Origin: Verrucomicrobiota bacterium
GTDB lineage: Bacteria > Verrucomicrobiota > Verrucomicrobiia > Limisphaerales > J093
DNA: 64,000 nucleotides
Direction of reading: 5' to 3'
Assembly: GCA_016716505.1 (NCBI GenBank)
Contig: JADJWF010000001.1
Coordinates: 372,001 to 436,000 of the forward strand
Position 1 is the first letter of the stretch. Each line of letters starts with the position of its first letter. The translations under genes and the position numbers were made by a program. Under the pieces are notes generated by a model. It saw only the letters and a list, made by a program, of their open reading frames with translations. It ran no database searches and was not told the DNA's origin. Shown piece after piece: positions 26,655 to 35,872 of the stretch.

Positions 26655-26962
26655 GGTGATGTTGGGTTCAGTCGGGAGAGTGAGGCCCGACAATTCTGGC
26701 ACTTCCAGGTGGCCTGGATCCCCGGCGGTGGCCGGCACAGTGTGAACCGGTTCGCGGTACGCCGGAATGACTCCCACGGACTATGTCCAGTTCCAGTGCA
26801 TCCCCCAGTTGGCGGCGAGCAGGAGGAGAAGCGTGTGGCCCGGCGCGCCAGCGTCCGCCTCAATCGCGCCGCAGTTACCGACAACTTGGGGATGCACCGG
26901 TCCGGTTCGACCAAGGCGGTTCGATGTTGCCGGTCTGCCATTCGGGTGTTACCTATGCCCCC
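26655..26962. other. Gap between czcA and vapB
   Basis: This 308-base gap separates the divergently oriented czcA and vapB starts. I found no gene in it. A weak candidate for a vapB promoter is TTGCCG at 26929-26934 with TACCTA 17 bases on, but the -10 match is poor. If czcA is still expressed after the vapBC insertion it needs a promoter here; none is convincing. Confidence 0.3.
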
Positions 26963-27199
26963 ATGCGAACATTGACGGTCAAACTTGAAGCTGACCAAGA
27001 CCTGTGGCTGGAACAACAGGCGCGCGCCCTGAAACGCTCGAAAGGCGGCATCATTCGCGAGTTGATCAGCGAACGGCAGATGACGAAGCGTGGCAGTATC
27101 GGTCATGTGTTGCGCGATTTGTGCGGTTCGCTCGCGGGTTCCAAAGACTTGAGCACCCGTCCTCTGACCGGTTATGGCCGCGCCAAGACTGGTGTGTGA
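26963..27199 (+). CDS. vapB: VapB-type ribbon-helix-helix antitoxin
   Basis: Seventy-eight residues. The N-terminal MRTLTVKLEADQDLWLEQQA followed by ALKRSKGGIIRELISERQ is a ribbon-helix-helix DNA-binding fold, used by many antitoxins to repress their own operon. The C-terminal 35 residues should wrap the toxin. The gene overlaps vapC by 26 bases, which is typical of co-translated antitoxin-toxin pairs. It is on the plus strand, opposite to the surrounding czc genes. Confidence 0.85.
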   Translation: MRTLTVKLEADQDLWLEQQARALKRSKGGIIRELISERQMTKRGSIGHVLRDLCGSLAGSKDLSTRPLTGYGRAKTGV

Positions 27200-27593
27200 C
27201 ACCGGACCGTTGGTGGCGTTTCTGAATCGCGGCGACCAGCATCATGACTGGGCGCGTGACCAGTTTGAACGCATTGTTCAGCCCTTGGTGACCTGCGAAG
27301 CAGTCCTCTCGGAAGCGGTATTTCTTCTGCACAGCGACGGACTGCCCGCCGATCCGCTGTTGGAGGCCATTGACCGCGGTGCGGTGGTGGTGCAGTTCTC
27401 GGCCGAGGAGCACTGGCCAGACCTGCGACGTTTGCTGGCCAAGTATCAGAATCTGCCCATGAGTTTCGCCGACGCGTGTCTGGTGCGGATGGCTGAATTG
27501 GCGGGCAGGTGTCAGGTTGTTACCACCGACCAACACTTCCGCATTTATCGGCGACACGGGCGGAACATCATTCCCTTGCTGGCGCCGTTTTGA
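27174..27593 (+). CDS. vapC: PIN-domain ribonuclease toxin VapC
   Basis: Toxin of 139 residues with a single PIN domain. The acidic active-site residues are in place: Asp9 (LVCDTGPLVAFLNRGD), Glu42/Glu47 (TCEAVLSEAVFLL), Asp100 (MSFADACLVRM) and Asp119 (VVTTDQHFRIY). VapC toxins cut RNA, often tRNA or rRNA, when not bound by VapB. Length and motif order are normal and no damage is visible, so the pair looks functional. The stop lies 55 bases from the end of the oppositely oriented czcB. Confidence 0.9.
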   Translation: MAAPRLVCDTGPLVAFLNRGDQHHDWARDQFERIVQPLVTCEAVLSEAVFLLHSDGLPADPLLEAIDRGAVVVQFSAEEHWPDLRRLLAKYQNLPMSFADACLVRMAELAGRCQVVTTDQHFRIYRRHGRNIIPLLAPF

Positions 27594-27648
27594 GTTTCGA
27601 CTTCGCATGGCCGCGGCTTGGAGTGTTCCCGCTCCGGTCTGCTCCGAA

Positions 27649-29244
27649 TCAATGTGCGTGCCCATGCGCGGGCAGGGCGCTGGACATGGAGGCCAGCCGG
27701 ACCGCGTAAGCACCCCGGGTGACGACGCGTTCGCCGGCCGCAAGGCCGGACAACACCTGCACCCAGTTGCCGTCCCGGATGCCGAGGATGAGATAGCGCT
27801 TGTCGAAGGTCTCGCCGGCCACTTGCACGAATGCGATGGGGTGTCCGCCTTCCTCGACAATCGCAGTGTCCGGGATGGCCAGCGTGTCCTCGGCGCGGTT
27901 GGTCTCGACGTAGAGGTCCAGGATCTGTCCAACGCGCAGCCGCTGGTCCGGGTTTTTCACTTCATAAATCAGCGGCACGGTGCGCGTGGCCGCATCCACT
28001 TGCAGACCCACCGAGACGAGCCGGCCCGCGCCGTCGGCGGTGAGGGGGAAGAGCCTGCCCGGCTCACCCGGCAAGCCATAGCTGGCGGCTTTTGTCGCGC
28101 CGAGGCGCGCTACCCCGGCTTCGGGCACCTGCGCTTCGATGAACACCGTGCCCGCGTCGAGCACGGTGAACAGCGGATTTTCGGCGGAGACGAACTCCCC
28201 GACCGCCGCGCCGGACTGGCTGACGATGATGCCGGAGATGGGTGACCGCAGTTCGATGGCCGGCAGGTTGGAGCCGGGCCGCGGATCGCCTGCGCTGACC
28301 GTCGCCTGCCGGTAGGTGGCTTGCAGCGCGAGCGCCGCTTCGTGCTTCGCCTGCGCGGTCTTGAGGGCGAACTCCGCCTCCTGCAATTCGCGCCCGGAGC
28401 GCGCCTCCGCCGCCACGAGTTTGGCGAGGCGGTCGCGGGTCACCGTCGCCTGCTCCAGCGCCAGTCTCGTCCGTACGACTTCACCCTCGGCTTCCACCAA
28501 CCGCGCCCCGATTTCGGAGAACGAGGGCTGAAGCAGCGCCAGCACCTGCCCCTTCTCCACCTTGTCGCCGACGAGCGGCATGGGCTGCCCGTCCGCCAAG
28601 ACCAACTGTCCCGCCAATGGCGGCGTCACCCGCGCCAGCGAACCCGGACGCGCTGTCACGATGGCCGGCAGACGCAGTTGCTCGACCAGCTTGCGCGTGG
28701 TCGCCAGCTCCGCACCGGCGTGGACTTTCCACTGCTGCTCCTTGAGGAAGCTGATGCCCTCGGGCAGGGGCGGGGCTTCCGCATGCTCAACCGCGTGAGC
28801 GTCAGGGAAGACCTTGACGCTGGGGAACGCGATGGTCTCCTCGCCGTCCTCAGTCGGCACGATCAGCGAGACGCTCCATTCCCCCGCCTTGGGGAACGTG
28901 AGCATGGCCTCGTAGATGCCGGCCCGCGTCGGCGCGTTTTCCACCCGGACGAGCGGCGGCTCATCGCCCAGCTTCAGGTGAAACCGCACCGGACCTTCCC
29001 GCCGCGGCTCCAGCGTTTTCAAGTCCGTCACATGCGTCACGAACCTGGTCGGCGTGCCCGCCACGACCAGCCGGTGCTCGGCAAAGACCTCATGCCGCTC
29101 ACCGAATACGGTGAGCTGCGCGGTCTTGGGCTCGCCATCATGATCATGGTCCGCATGATCGTGCGGCGCGCAGCCGCTCAAACCGCCAACCAGCGCGCCG
29201 GCCATCACAAGGCGGGCGCACTGGCGCCAAAAATTCGTTTTCAT
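27649..29244 (-). CDS. czcB: RND efflux membrane-fusion lipoprotein, CzcB-like
   Basis: Periplasmic adaptor of 531 residues linking CzcA to CzcC. The signal peptide ends in the lipobox GLSGC (Cys25), followed by a His/Asp-rich tail HDHADHDHD that is likely to bind metal. An Ig-like N-terminal domain (residues 40-160) precedes the barrel-sandwich and hairpin regions (SLARVTPPLAGQLVLADGQP, EIGARLVEAEGEVVRTRLAL) and the C-terminal membrane-proximal domain. The protein ends with HGHAH. His-rich ends are characteristic of divalent-metal exporters of the Czc/Cnr group. ATG 29244 was chosen because it gives the lipoprotein signal; upstream codons do not. The vapBC pair separates it from czcA. Confidence 0.9.
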   Translation of the reverse strand: MKTNFWRQCARLVMAGALVGGLSGCAPHDHADHDHDGEPKTAQLTVFGERHEVFAEHRLVVAGTPTRFVTHVTDLKTLEPRREGPVRFHLKLGDEPPLVRVENAPTRAGIYEAMLTFPKAGEWSVSLIVPTEDGEETIAFPSVKVFPDAHAVEHAEAPPLPEGISFLKEQQWKVHAGAELATTRKLVEQLRLPAIVTARPGSLARVTPPLAGQLVLADGQPMPLVGDKVEKGQVLALLQPSFSEIGARLVEAEGEVVRTRLALEQATVTRDRLAKLVAAEARSGRELQEAEFALKTAQAKHEAALALQATYRQATVSAGDPRPGSNLPAIELRSPISGIIVSQSGAAVGEFVSAENPLFTVLDAGTVFIEAQVPEAGVARLGATKAASYGLPGEPGRLFPLTADGAGRLVSVGLQVDAATRTVPLIYEVKNPDQRLRVGQILDLYVETNRAEDTLAIPDTAIVEEGGHPIAFVQVAGETFDKRYLILGIRDGNWVQVLSGLAAGERVVTRGAYAVRLASMSSALPAHGHAH

Positions 29245-29406
29245 GGTCGTAGAAACTTCCTTCGATCCAACAAGGTTGCGGGGTGCTCTTGAAAAAATGC
29301 CCAAGTTGGCGGCCGCCGAAGCACGGGGCCGCGTGCGATTCACCAGCAGGGGATCGTCAGGCGGAACAGACGCCGCCCAACGCGAGACCCAGTCCAACTG
29401 GGACTT

Positions 29407-29796
29407 TCAGCCGGGGCTGGAAGGCGCGCGGACGGGGAGGGCCGCGCGAAGGGAAAACTGCCAGGAGCTGGCCATCTCTGGCGGGGCAGGGGAGGGGTGT
29501 TCCCGCTGCTGCGCTGGGGCGGAGCGCGGGATCATCCCCCAGCTCCCGGGAGCGCTTCCCCAGGTCTTGGCTGCGGCGGACACGGAAACAGAGTTGTCTT
29601 CGGGTTTGTAGAGCCCGGACTCCACCGCGCCACAAACGTCCTGGCTGCAGTCGCCGGATTCCTGTTGGTCGCTTTCAGTGCCACAGCAACTTTGGAGAAA
29701 GGCGAAGACAGGCAGCTTCTCCAGGGCGCAATGCATCGAGGCTGGCAGCCAAAGGGCCAGCAACAGGCTTGCAATGAACCGGGTCAGGAAGCTCAC
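29407..29796 (-). CDS. Small Cys-rich exported protein upstream of czcB
   Basis: Probably exported protein of 129 residues from GTG 29796. MSFLTRFIASLLLALWLPAS is a signal or anchor segment, followed by five Cys in a short span (residues 23, 37, 38, 50 and 55; SCCGTESDQQESGDCSQDVC). The rest is low-complexity and ends in Pro/Ser-rich sequence. I do not know a named family. A similar small protein before CzcB would suggest metal binding or a periplasmic metal chaperone, but that is inference from position and Cys content. The start is uncertain because the frame continues upstream. Confidence 0.6.
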   Translation of the reverse strand: MSFLTRFIASLLLALWLPASMHCALEKLPVFAFLQSCCGTESDQQESGDCSQDVCGAVESGLYKPEDNSVSVSAAAKTWGSAPGSWGMIPRSAPAQQREHPSPAPPEMASSWQFSLRAALPVRAPSSPG

Positions 29797-30005
29797 GAGC
29801 GCGGAAAGGTACCGAACCCGCCAGCTCTCGCAAGTTGTGCCCGCGAGGTTCTTGAAGCCCCTCCATCGTTGGGAGGCGCATGGGGTTGGCGGTTGACGGG
29901 GGTGGCGGGCGGAGGAAGCGGGGGACGTGTCCCTGCTTGAGAGCCGGCGTTTTTCAGGAGCCTGCTCGTGGCAGGCAAACCGGTCGCCCCGCGTGCGGGT
30001 GAAAC

Positions 30006-31301
30006 TCATTCATGCCGCAGGGCCTCGATGGGATCGAGCATGGCGGCGGCGCGCGCCGGGTAGAGACCGAAAACGATGCCCACCGCGCCCGAAATGCCGA
30101 AAGCGACCAGCACCGACCACAGGGTCACGATGGTTTTCATGTCAGTCGCCATCGAGACAACGACCGGCGTCAACATGCCCACCAGCACGCCGATCAATCC
30201 GCCGCCGATGGAGAGCACCACGGTTTCGACCAGGAACTGGAGCGTGATGTCACGCCGTTTGGCCCCGAGCGCGCGGCGCACGCCGATCTCGCGGGTCCGC
30301 TCGGTGACGTTCGCCAGCATGATGTTCATGATCCCAATGCCGCCAACGAGCAGCGAAATCGCGGCGATGGACCCGAGAACAATGTTGAAGCGGCGCTTGG
30401 TCGCTTCCGCCTCACGCAGGAGTTCCAGCGGGACGATCAGCTCGTAGTCGTTTTGGTCGTGGAAGCGCCGGAGCAGCGTCTTGATTTGGGGATCCGCTGT
30501 TTCGACCGCGGCGGTGTCCTGCATCTGCACGGTGATCTGGTGCAACTGAACTTCCTCCGCCTCGAAGCTGCCGGCGGTGCGGCGGATCAGCACCTCGCCG
30601 AACCGGGTGCGCGAGGTGGACAGCGGGATGTACACGTTGTTGTCGAGGGGCTGACCCTCCATCTTCCCGGCCTGGGTGCGCTGCTCGGCCTTGCCGGTCT
30701 CGCGGATGATGCCCACCACCCGGTAGTAGAAGGCATCCACCTTCACCGAATGCTGGAGCGGGTCCTCGGTCGGGAACAGCCGCTGCGCGAGGCCCGCCGT
30801 GATGACGCAGATGTTGTTTTGGTGACGCTCGTCCAGATCGGACAGGAACCGGCCACGCACCAGTTCCACCCCGGTGACTTCGGTGAAAAAGGGGAGCGTG
30901 CCAATGACCTGGCAAGGAACCTCCGTGCGGCCGAAACGAACGTTTTCACGGATGATCCGGCTCGGAACAACGCGTTTGACGCCGGGAATTGTGGCCTGCA
31001 GCCGGGCGCCGTCCGCGTAGGTGAGTCCGTATTTGAGGCTCATGCCGCGCGGGCCGCCACCGCCCTGTTGCTGCCGGGCGGCTTCGGGGGGCTTCAGGCT
31101 CCGGATGAGAATGTTGTTGCTGCCCAGCTTTTTGATGGCTTCCTGCGCCGCGTAGGAGGCGCCCTCGCCAATGGCGAGCATCGCGATCACCGAACACACG
31201 CCGAAGATGATGCCCAGCATCGTCAGGGCCGAGCGCAGCTTGTGCAGCATCAGGCTTTTGATGCCGAGGCGGATGATGGCAATGAGTTGGAGGCGGAGCA
31301 T
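30006..31301 (-). CDS. ABC transporter permease, MacB/FtsX type
   Basis: Inner-membrane permease of 431 residues with the MacB topology: one N-terminal transmembrane helix (LMLHKLRSALTMLGIIFGVC), a periplasmic MacB-like domain of about 220 residues, and three C-terminal helices (GSIAAISLLVGGIGIMNIML, ETVVLSIGGGLIGVLVGMLT). The conserved TERTREIGVRRALGAKRRDI coupling motif follows the second helix. It lacks a fused ATPase, which is encoded by the upstream gene five bases away. With the adaptor and TolC-like lipoprotein it should form a tripartite exporter for a peptide, lipid or drug. Confidence 0.92.
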   Translation of the reverse strand: MLRLQLIAIIRLGIKSLMLHKLRSALTMLGIIFGVCSVIAMLAIGEGASYAAQEAIKKLGSNNILIRSLKPPEAARQQQGGGGPRGMSLKYGLTYADGARLQATIPGVKRVVPSRIIRENVRFGRTEVPCQVIGTLPFFTEVTGVELVRGRFLSDLDERHQNNICVITAGLAQRLFPTEDPLQHSVKVDAFYYRVVGIIRETGKAEQRTQAGKMEGQPLDNNVYIPLSTSRTRFGEVLIRRTAGSFEAEEVQLHQITVQMQDTAAVETADPQIKTLLRRFHDQNDYELIVPLELLREAEATKRRFNIVLGSIAAISLLVGGIGIMNIMLANVTERTREIGVRRALGAKRRDITLQFLVETVVLSIGGGLIGVLVGMLTPVVVSMATDMKTIVTLWSVLVAFGISGAVGIVFGLYPARAAAMLDPIEALRHE

Positions 31302-31306
31302 GGCGC

Positions 31307-32011
31307 TCAGGAGGCCGACGGCGTGGGCGGGGGGCGGTTGATGACTTCCCGGTCAATGACACCGTCCTTCATGTGGATGACGCGGTGGGCGCGAGCCGCG
31401 ACCTTGTCGTCATGGGTGACCAGGACGATCGTCTTGCCCTCGCGGTTCAGCCGGTCAATCAAGTCCAGCACCTCCGCGCCGGTCTTGGAGTCGAGATTAC
31501 CCGTCGGTTCGTCCGCCAGAATGATCAACGGATCGTTGACCAGCGAACGGGCAATGGCCACGCGCTGTTGCTGTCCGCCGGAAAGCTGGTTCGGCCGGTG
31601 ATCCAGCCGGTCGCCGAGGCCCACGAGGTTGGCCAGTTCGCGGCAACGGTGCAACGTCTTCCCAAGGTCGTGTCCCTGGTAAAACAGCGGCACTTGGATG
31701 TTCTCCAGCACGGTCAACTGCGGGATCAGATTGTACGACTGAAAGATGAAACCGATGCGCTCGCCCCGGATGGCCGAAAGCGCATCGTCATCCATTTGCG
31801 AGACGTCGTCGCCGCCCAGGAAGTACTGGCCGCCGGTTGGGCGGTCCAGGCACCCGATGAGATTCAGCATCGTGGACTTGCCGGAGCCGGACGGCCCCAT
31901 GATGGCCATGTAGTCGCCCCGGCGGACGCCCATATCCACGCCCCGGAGGGCATGGACCCGGTTTTCGCCGCCGAGGAAGTAGGTCTTTTGCAGACCCACA
32001 GTGCGGATCAT
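31307..32011 (-). CDS. ABC transporter ATP-binding protein, MacB/LolD type
   Basis: Soluble ATPase of 234 residues that drives the permease encoded five bases downstream. Walker A is MGPSGSGKST, the Q-loop region is GFIFQSYNLIPQLT, the signature is LSGGQQQRVAIARSL, Walker B is LIILADEPTGNLDS, and the H-loop is VLVTHDDKVA. These are the typical motifs of the LolD/MacB subfamily. ATG 32011 gives MIRTVGLQKTYFLGGE; a longer in-frame extension upstream is not protein-like. The adaptor gene ends 34 bases upstream. Confidence 0.94.
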   Translation of the reverse strand: MIRTVGLQKTYFLGGENRVHALRGVDMGVRRGDYMAIMGPSGSGKSTMLNLIGCLDRPTGGQYFLGGDDVSQMDDDALSAIRGERIGFIFQSYNLIPQLTVLENIQVPLFYQGHDLGKTLHRCRELANLVGLGDRLDHRPNQLSGGQQQRVAIARSLVNDPLIILADEPTGNLDSKTGAEVLDLIDRLNREGKTIVLVTHDDKVAARAHRVIHMKDGVIDREVINRPPPTPSAS

Positions 32012-32045
32012 CCACTCGGGCTGGGAGGCGAGGCTGGCCACGGAA

Positions 32046-34076
32046 TCAGCGCGGAGAGGTCTGGGATTGGGGAGCCGGCCCACCCTCGGGGCCGCCGCCC
32101 TGGCCGCCTGCCCGGTTGCGCCCCCCGCCGCCGCCCGGTCCTCCCTGACCGCCAAACCGCTGACGCATGGCCTCACGCATGGCCGTTCGCTCTTCTTCGC
32201 TCAGTTGACCGTCGCCGTCCTTGTCGAATTCCTTCATCATCGCCTCGCGGTCGAACCCGGGCGGACCGCCGCCGCCCGGCCCGCCTTGGGCAAACCGCGC
32301 GCGCATGGCTTCCCGCATCGCGGATTGTTCGGCCTCGTTGAGCTGGCCGTCGCCGTCCTTGTCGTACTGCCGGATCATTTCCTCCTGGTTGAAACCGCCC
32401 CGTCGCGGCGCTCCTTCCTGGCCGGCCGCACGGTCACCGCGCGGAGCGTCCGGCACGCTCGCCACTTGCTCGGCTCCGGGGGCCGGTCTTCCGGAACCAG
32501 CCGGTGAAGCCGCTGCCCCCGTGACCGGGGCGATGGCGGGCGCGTTGGTGGCCATCGTCCGGGCCTTCTCGCTGTCCGCCAGCAGACTGCCTTCCAGATC
32601 GCGCGAGCCGGTGTCCAACGGCGGCGACAACAGGACCCGTTCGCCCGGCTCGAGGCCGGAAACAATCTGGATGAAGCGGGTGTTGAAGAGACCCAGTTCA
32701 ACCGGCCGGGGCTCCGGCTTGCCGCCGCGGACCACGTACACCACTGGGCGGCCCTTCAGGGTGGTGACGGCCTGAATGGGGACCGAAATGGCGTTGGCGA
32801 TGTTGGTGATGATGATCTCGGCCTTGGCAGAGACGCCTGGTTTCACGTCGGGCAACGGATCGGTGATGACCACCTCGGTGTTGTAGAGCTTCAGGTTGGG
32901 GTTGCCCCAGCGGCTCTGCGAATCGGGGAGCAGGGCGACGCGTTCCACCGTCGCGCGAAAGGGGGAGTCGGGCATGGAATCGAGCACGACCAGCGCGTTC
33001 TGGCCGGCACGGATGAGATTGATGTTCGACTCATGGATCTTGACCGTCACCTTCATCCGCGAAGTGTCGGGCAGCTTGATCAATTCCTGCCGGTTGCGGA
33101 CGGTCGCGCCCTCCTCGATCAAGGACTCGCTGCTGAACCGGTTTTCGCCCGTGGCGTACACCACCAGCCCGTCCTGCGGCGCCAGGATGCGACAGGCCTC
33201 AAGGTTCTTGAGGTCCCGTTCGAGCTTTCGCTGGTTGAGCACCAGGGTGTTGGACTGGGTGATCAGGTCAGACTCGTACTGAGCGATCCGGCGCTCGCTC
33301 TGTTGCAGCACGCGTTCGAGTTCCTTTTCCGCCTCCGTGACGGCGGCCACGGCCTGCGCCTCCTGTTTCTTCAGGTCGAATTCCTGCAACAGGAACAGGG
33401 TGTTGGTGGCCTTGATCATGGCGTTGATGGAGTTCAACAGGGCCACCCGGTCGGCATCCACGGTCTGCTTCGTCTCGTAGTTCTTGGCGAACAGATTGGT
33501 CGAATTGCGGTATTTCTCCTCGTTGACCTTGAGCTGGGCCTCGACCTGAAGCAGCGAGTTGCTGGCCTCCAGCAGCGACACGGCCGCGCCGCCTTCGCGG
33601 AATTTGCGCAACTCGAGTTCCGCCAGTTGCAGCTTCAACTTGGCGGCGCTGATGTCGCTGTTGGTCTGGCTGCGCTGGATGTCGAGGGTGAGCTGGGCGG
33701 TGGTCAGGGCGTTGGCGGCCTTCTCGGTGTTGATGCGCTGCTGATTGACCTGGTCCTGGGCCTGGGCGGAATCCAGTTCCACCAGCAAATCCCCCTTTTT
33801 CACGAAGGATCCCTCCTTCGCGATGTAAATGATGCGCGCCGTGCCTTCCACCTCGCTGCGCACCACCACCTCGCTCACGGCCGCGAGCGTCCCGCCCTCG
33901 ACCACCGACACGGTGAAATCCCCGCGCTTGACCTCGTAAAACTCGGTGGCGGCGGTCGCGCCCTTGGAAGGGGCCAGCAGCCACCACAGCAGCAGGAGCA
34001 GAATCGCCACGCCGGCCCACAAAGCGGGTCGGCGCTTCAGGGCCAGCGGCCCGGGTGAGGGAGGTGCTTCGTTCAT
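32046..34076 (-). CDS. Efflux periplasmic adaptor (HlyD/MacA family) with C-terminal EF-hand tail
   Basis: Membrane-anchored adaptor of 676 residues. Residues 18-36 are a transmembrane anchor. The adaptor core follows: barrel-sandwich halves (TARIIYIAKEGSFVKKGDLL and ACRILAPQDGLVVYATGENR) around a long coiled-coil hairpin (residues about 110-290), then beta-barrel domains ending near residue 490 (VSGLEPGERVLLSPPLD). After a linker come two canonical EF-hand loops, DKDGDGQLNEAE (572-583) and DKDGDGQLSEEE (618-629), separated and followed by Gly/Pro-rich stretches. Family members normally end near residue 400-480, so the calcium-binding tail is an added module. Its ATG overlaps the TolC-like gene's stop. 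Confidence 0.88.
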   Translation of the reverse strand: MNEAPPSPGPLALKRRPALWAGVAILLLLLWWLLAPSKGATAATEFYEVKRGDFTVSVVEGGTLAAVSEVVVRSEVEGTARIIYIAKEGSFVKKGDLLVELDSAQAQDQVNQQRINTEKAANALTTAQLTLDIQRSQTNSDISAAKLKLQLAELELRKFREGGAAVSLLEASNSLLQVEAQLKVNEEKYRNSTNLFAKNYETKQTVDADRVALLNSINAMIKATNTLFLLQEFDLKKQEAQAVAAVTEAEKELERVLQQSERRIAQYESDLITQSNTLVLNQRKLERDLKNLEACRILAPQDGLVVYATGENRFSSESLIEEGATVRNRQELIKLPDTSRMKVTVKIHESNINLIRAGQNALVVLDSMPDSPFRATVERVALLPDSQSRWGNPNLKLYNTEVVITDPLPDVKPGVSAKAEIIITNIANAISVPIQAVTTLKGRPVVYVVRGGKPEPRPVELGLFNTRFIQIVSGLEPGERVLLSPPLDTGSRDLEGSLLADSEKARTMATNAPAIAPVTGAAASPAGSGRPAPGAEQVASVPDAPRGDRAAGQEGAPRRGGFNQEEMIRQYDKDGDGQLNEAEQSAMREAMRARFAQGGPGGGGPPGFDREAMMKEFDKDGDGQLSEEERTAMREAMRQRFGGQGGPGGGGGRNRAGGQGGGPEGGPAPQSQTSPR

Positions 34077-35872
34077 GGTTTGGGCTCCAGAAAATCGTCC
34101 GGCGGAATCAACCGGTCTGCGGGCATCTCCAACGGAGGTCGCCCCCGGTCAGCCGGCGAAATTTTGCCGGTCAGCGGGTCGGTCAGCCAGAATCGCCCCT
34201 CGTCCGCGAGAAGAATACCCGCATCCAGCAGCAGGTCCAACCGGGTGCCGAGGTAGGCCACCGTCGCGAGCGTCAGGTCGTTCTGCGCCCGAATCAGCGA
34301 GTCCTGCGCCTCGCGGACGTCGCGGATGTTCGCGCGGCCGGCTTCCAGCAACATCTGGCGATTATCCACCAACCGTTCGGCGACCCGCAGATTTTCCTGC
34401 CGGCTCAAGTAATTGAGGCGCTCCTGCTCGAGCGTCCGCAGCCCCCGGTCTATGCGGTTCTTGAAGTTGTCCAGGGTGGCCACGACACTCCGTAACTGGG
34501 ACTCAAACGATATCAGGGCGCTGCGGTAGGAGTTCCGCTCGCGCAGCCGATCCACCGGCAGGTCGAGGCTGACGCCAGCGGACCAGCGCGCCTGGTCAAA
34601 GTCAAAGTTCGCGTAATCATCCGGCGCCTCGGACGACACCGAGGCGTTGCCGGTGAAATTCAGGCCGGGCCGGAGTTGATCGGCCGCCAGCCGCACCTTG
34701 CGCTTGCTGTCCTCGAATCGGTCAATGGCGTTCAACACATCCATGTGACGGGCGATGGCCATGCGGAACGCCGCCTCGCGACTGATCTCCACCGGGATCA
34801 GGCCGGTGCGCTCGAGGTCTCGCAGGTCGGCATCGTCCAGCGTGATGACCTCGCTGATGGGCAGCCCCAGTCGGAGCTTGAAGTTATCGAGGCTCGTCAG
34901 GTAGGCGGACACCGAATTGATGTAGGTGATCCGCGCGGACAACTCCGCCACCTGGGCATCGTCCACGTCGCTCTTGCGCACCCGGTCCACCGAACGCGCC
35001 TCCAGGTACTGCGTCGTCTCCACGCGCCGCAGGTAGTTCGTGTAGTTGTTGCGGACCGTCGCCTTTTGCGCCAGCAGGCTGAAGTAATCCTGGACCACGT
35101 CCGCGGCGAACTGGCTTTGATACAGACTGAAGCTTCGCACGGCGTACACCACGTTGCGCTCCGCCTGGGTCAGCGCCTCGACCGTGGGATCGTTTTTGCC
35201 GAAGCCGCGCAGCAACGGCTGGGTCAGGTTGACCGTGAGCATGTTGATGGCGGAATCGTTGCCCACCTGCACCGGCGGGTTGCCGGCGAACCGCCCGGTG
35301 AAGTAGCGGATCAGGTCATTGCCCAGCGCGAGACTCAACCGCCCACCAGACTTGAGAAGCTGACTGACCCCGATCTGGCTGTTCACGGTGCCGGTCTGCG
35401 TCTCGTCACCGGTGCCGCGCAACGTGCCCGTGGACTGGGCGACGAAATTCGGCGAGAACGAGTGCCGCGCCCCCGTCAGGCTCAGTGCCGTGAGGTAGAG
35501 CTGCTCCTTCTGAGTCTGGTATTCGCGGCTGTTGGCGACCGCCAGCCGGAGAGCTTCCTCGACATTCAAGGCCCGGCGGTTGGTGGCACCCCGGGCGTCA
35601 ATCAACTCCTCCGGTGCGATCTCCTTGGGTGGCCGCCCCGAATACGGCGTCGCGATCGTGAACGCATTCGTCCGGCCGAGGACTGCCCGGTCGTAATCCT
35701 GGAGGATTCGGTACACGTCCTTGTCGGCGGAACTGCGGTAGTGTTTCGTCCCGCACGCCGTCAACAACCCCAGCAAAAGCAGCGCGCCCAGCCAGACGAA
35801 CCTCTGGCTGAGCGCGCGCTTCGTGCGAACCAACCTAACCACAGTGCGTCTCACGGCCTCTCCGCATACCAC
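34073..35872 (-). CDS. TolC-family outer-membrane efflux lipoprotein
   Basis: First gene of the efflux cluster, 599 residues. The N-terminus has a signal segment ending in the lipobox LLTAC (Cys41 from the first possible start), as in OprM-type channels. Two outer-membrane-efflux repeats are recognisable: NVEEALRLAVANSREYQTQK and, in the second half, REAAFRMAIARHMDVLNAID; the long helices pass through SQFAADVVQDYFSLLAQKAT and LEAGRANIRDVREAQDSLIR. The exact start is uncertain: a GTG eight codons in would also serve. The stop overlaps the adaptor's ATG, showing translational coupling. Adaptor, ATPase and permease follow in the same direction. Confidence 0.9.
   Translation of the reverse strand: MVCGEAVRRTVVRLVRTKRALSQRFVWLGALLLLGLLTACGTKHYRSSADKDVYRILQDYDRAVLGRTNAFTIATPYSGRPPKEIAPEELIDARGATNRRALNVEEALRLAVANSREYQTQKEQLYLTALSLTGARHSFSPNFVAQSTGTLRGTGDETQTGTVNSQIGVSQLLKSGGRLSLALGNDLIRYFTGRFAGNPPVQVGNDSAINMLTVNLTQPLLRGFGKNDPTVEALTQAERNVVYAVRSFSLYQSQFAADVVQDYFSLLAQKATVRNNYTNYLRRVETTQYLEARSVDRVRKSDVDDAQVAELSARITYINSVSAYLTSLDNFKLRLGLPISEVITLDDADLRDLERTGLIPVEISREAAFRMAIARHMDVLNAIDRFEDSKRKVRLAADQLRPGLNFTGNASVSSEAPDDYANFDFDQARWSAGVSLDLPVDRLRERNSYRSALISFESQLRSVVATLDNFKNRIDRGLRTLEQERLNYLSRQENLRVAERLVDNRQMLLEAGRANIRDVREAQDSLIRAQNDLTLATVAYLGTRLDLLLDAGILLADEGRFWLTDPLTGKISPADRGRPPLEMPADRLIPPDDFLEPKP

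Noticed and set aside
30012..31601. 529-residue open frame on the plus strand
   Set aside because: Antisense to the MacB-type permease and ATPase genes.
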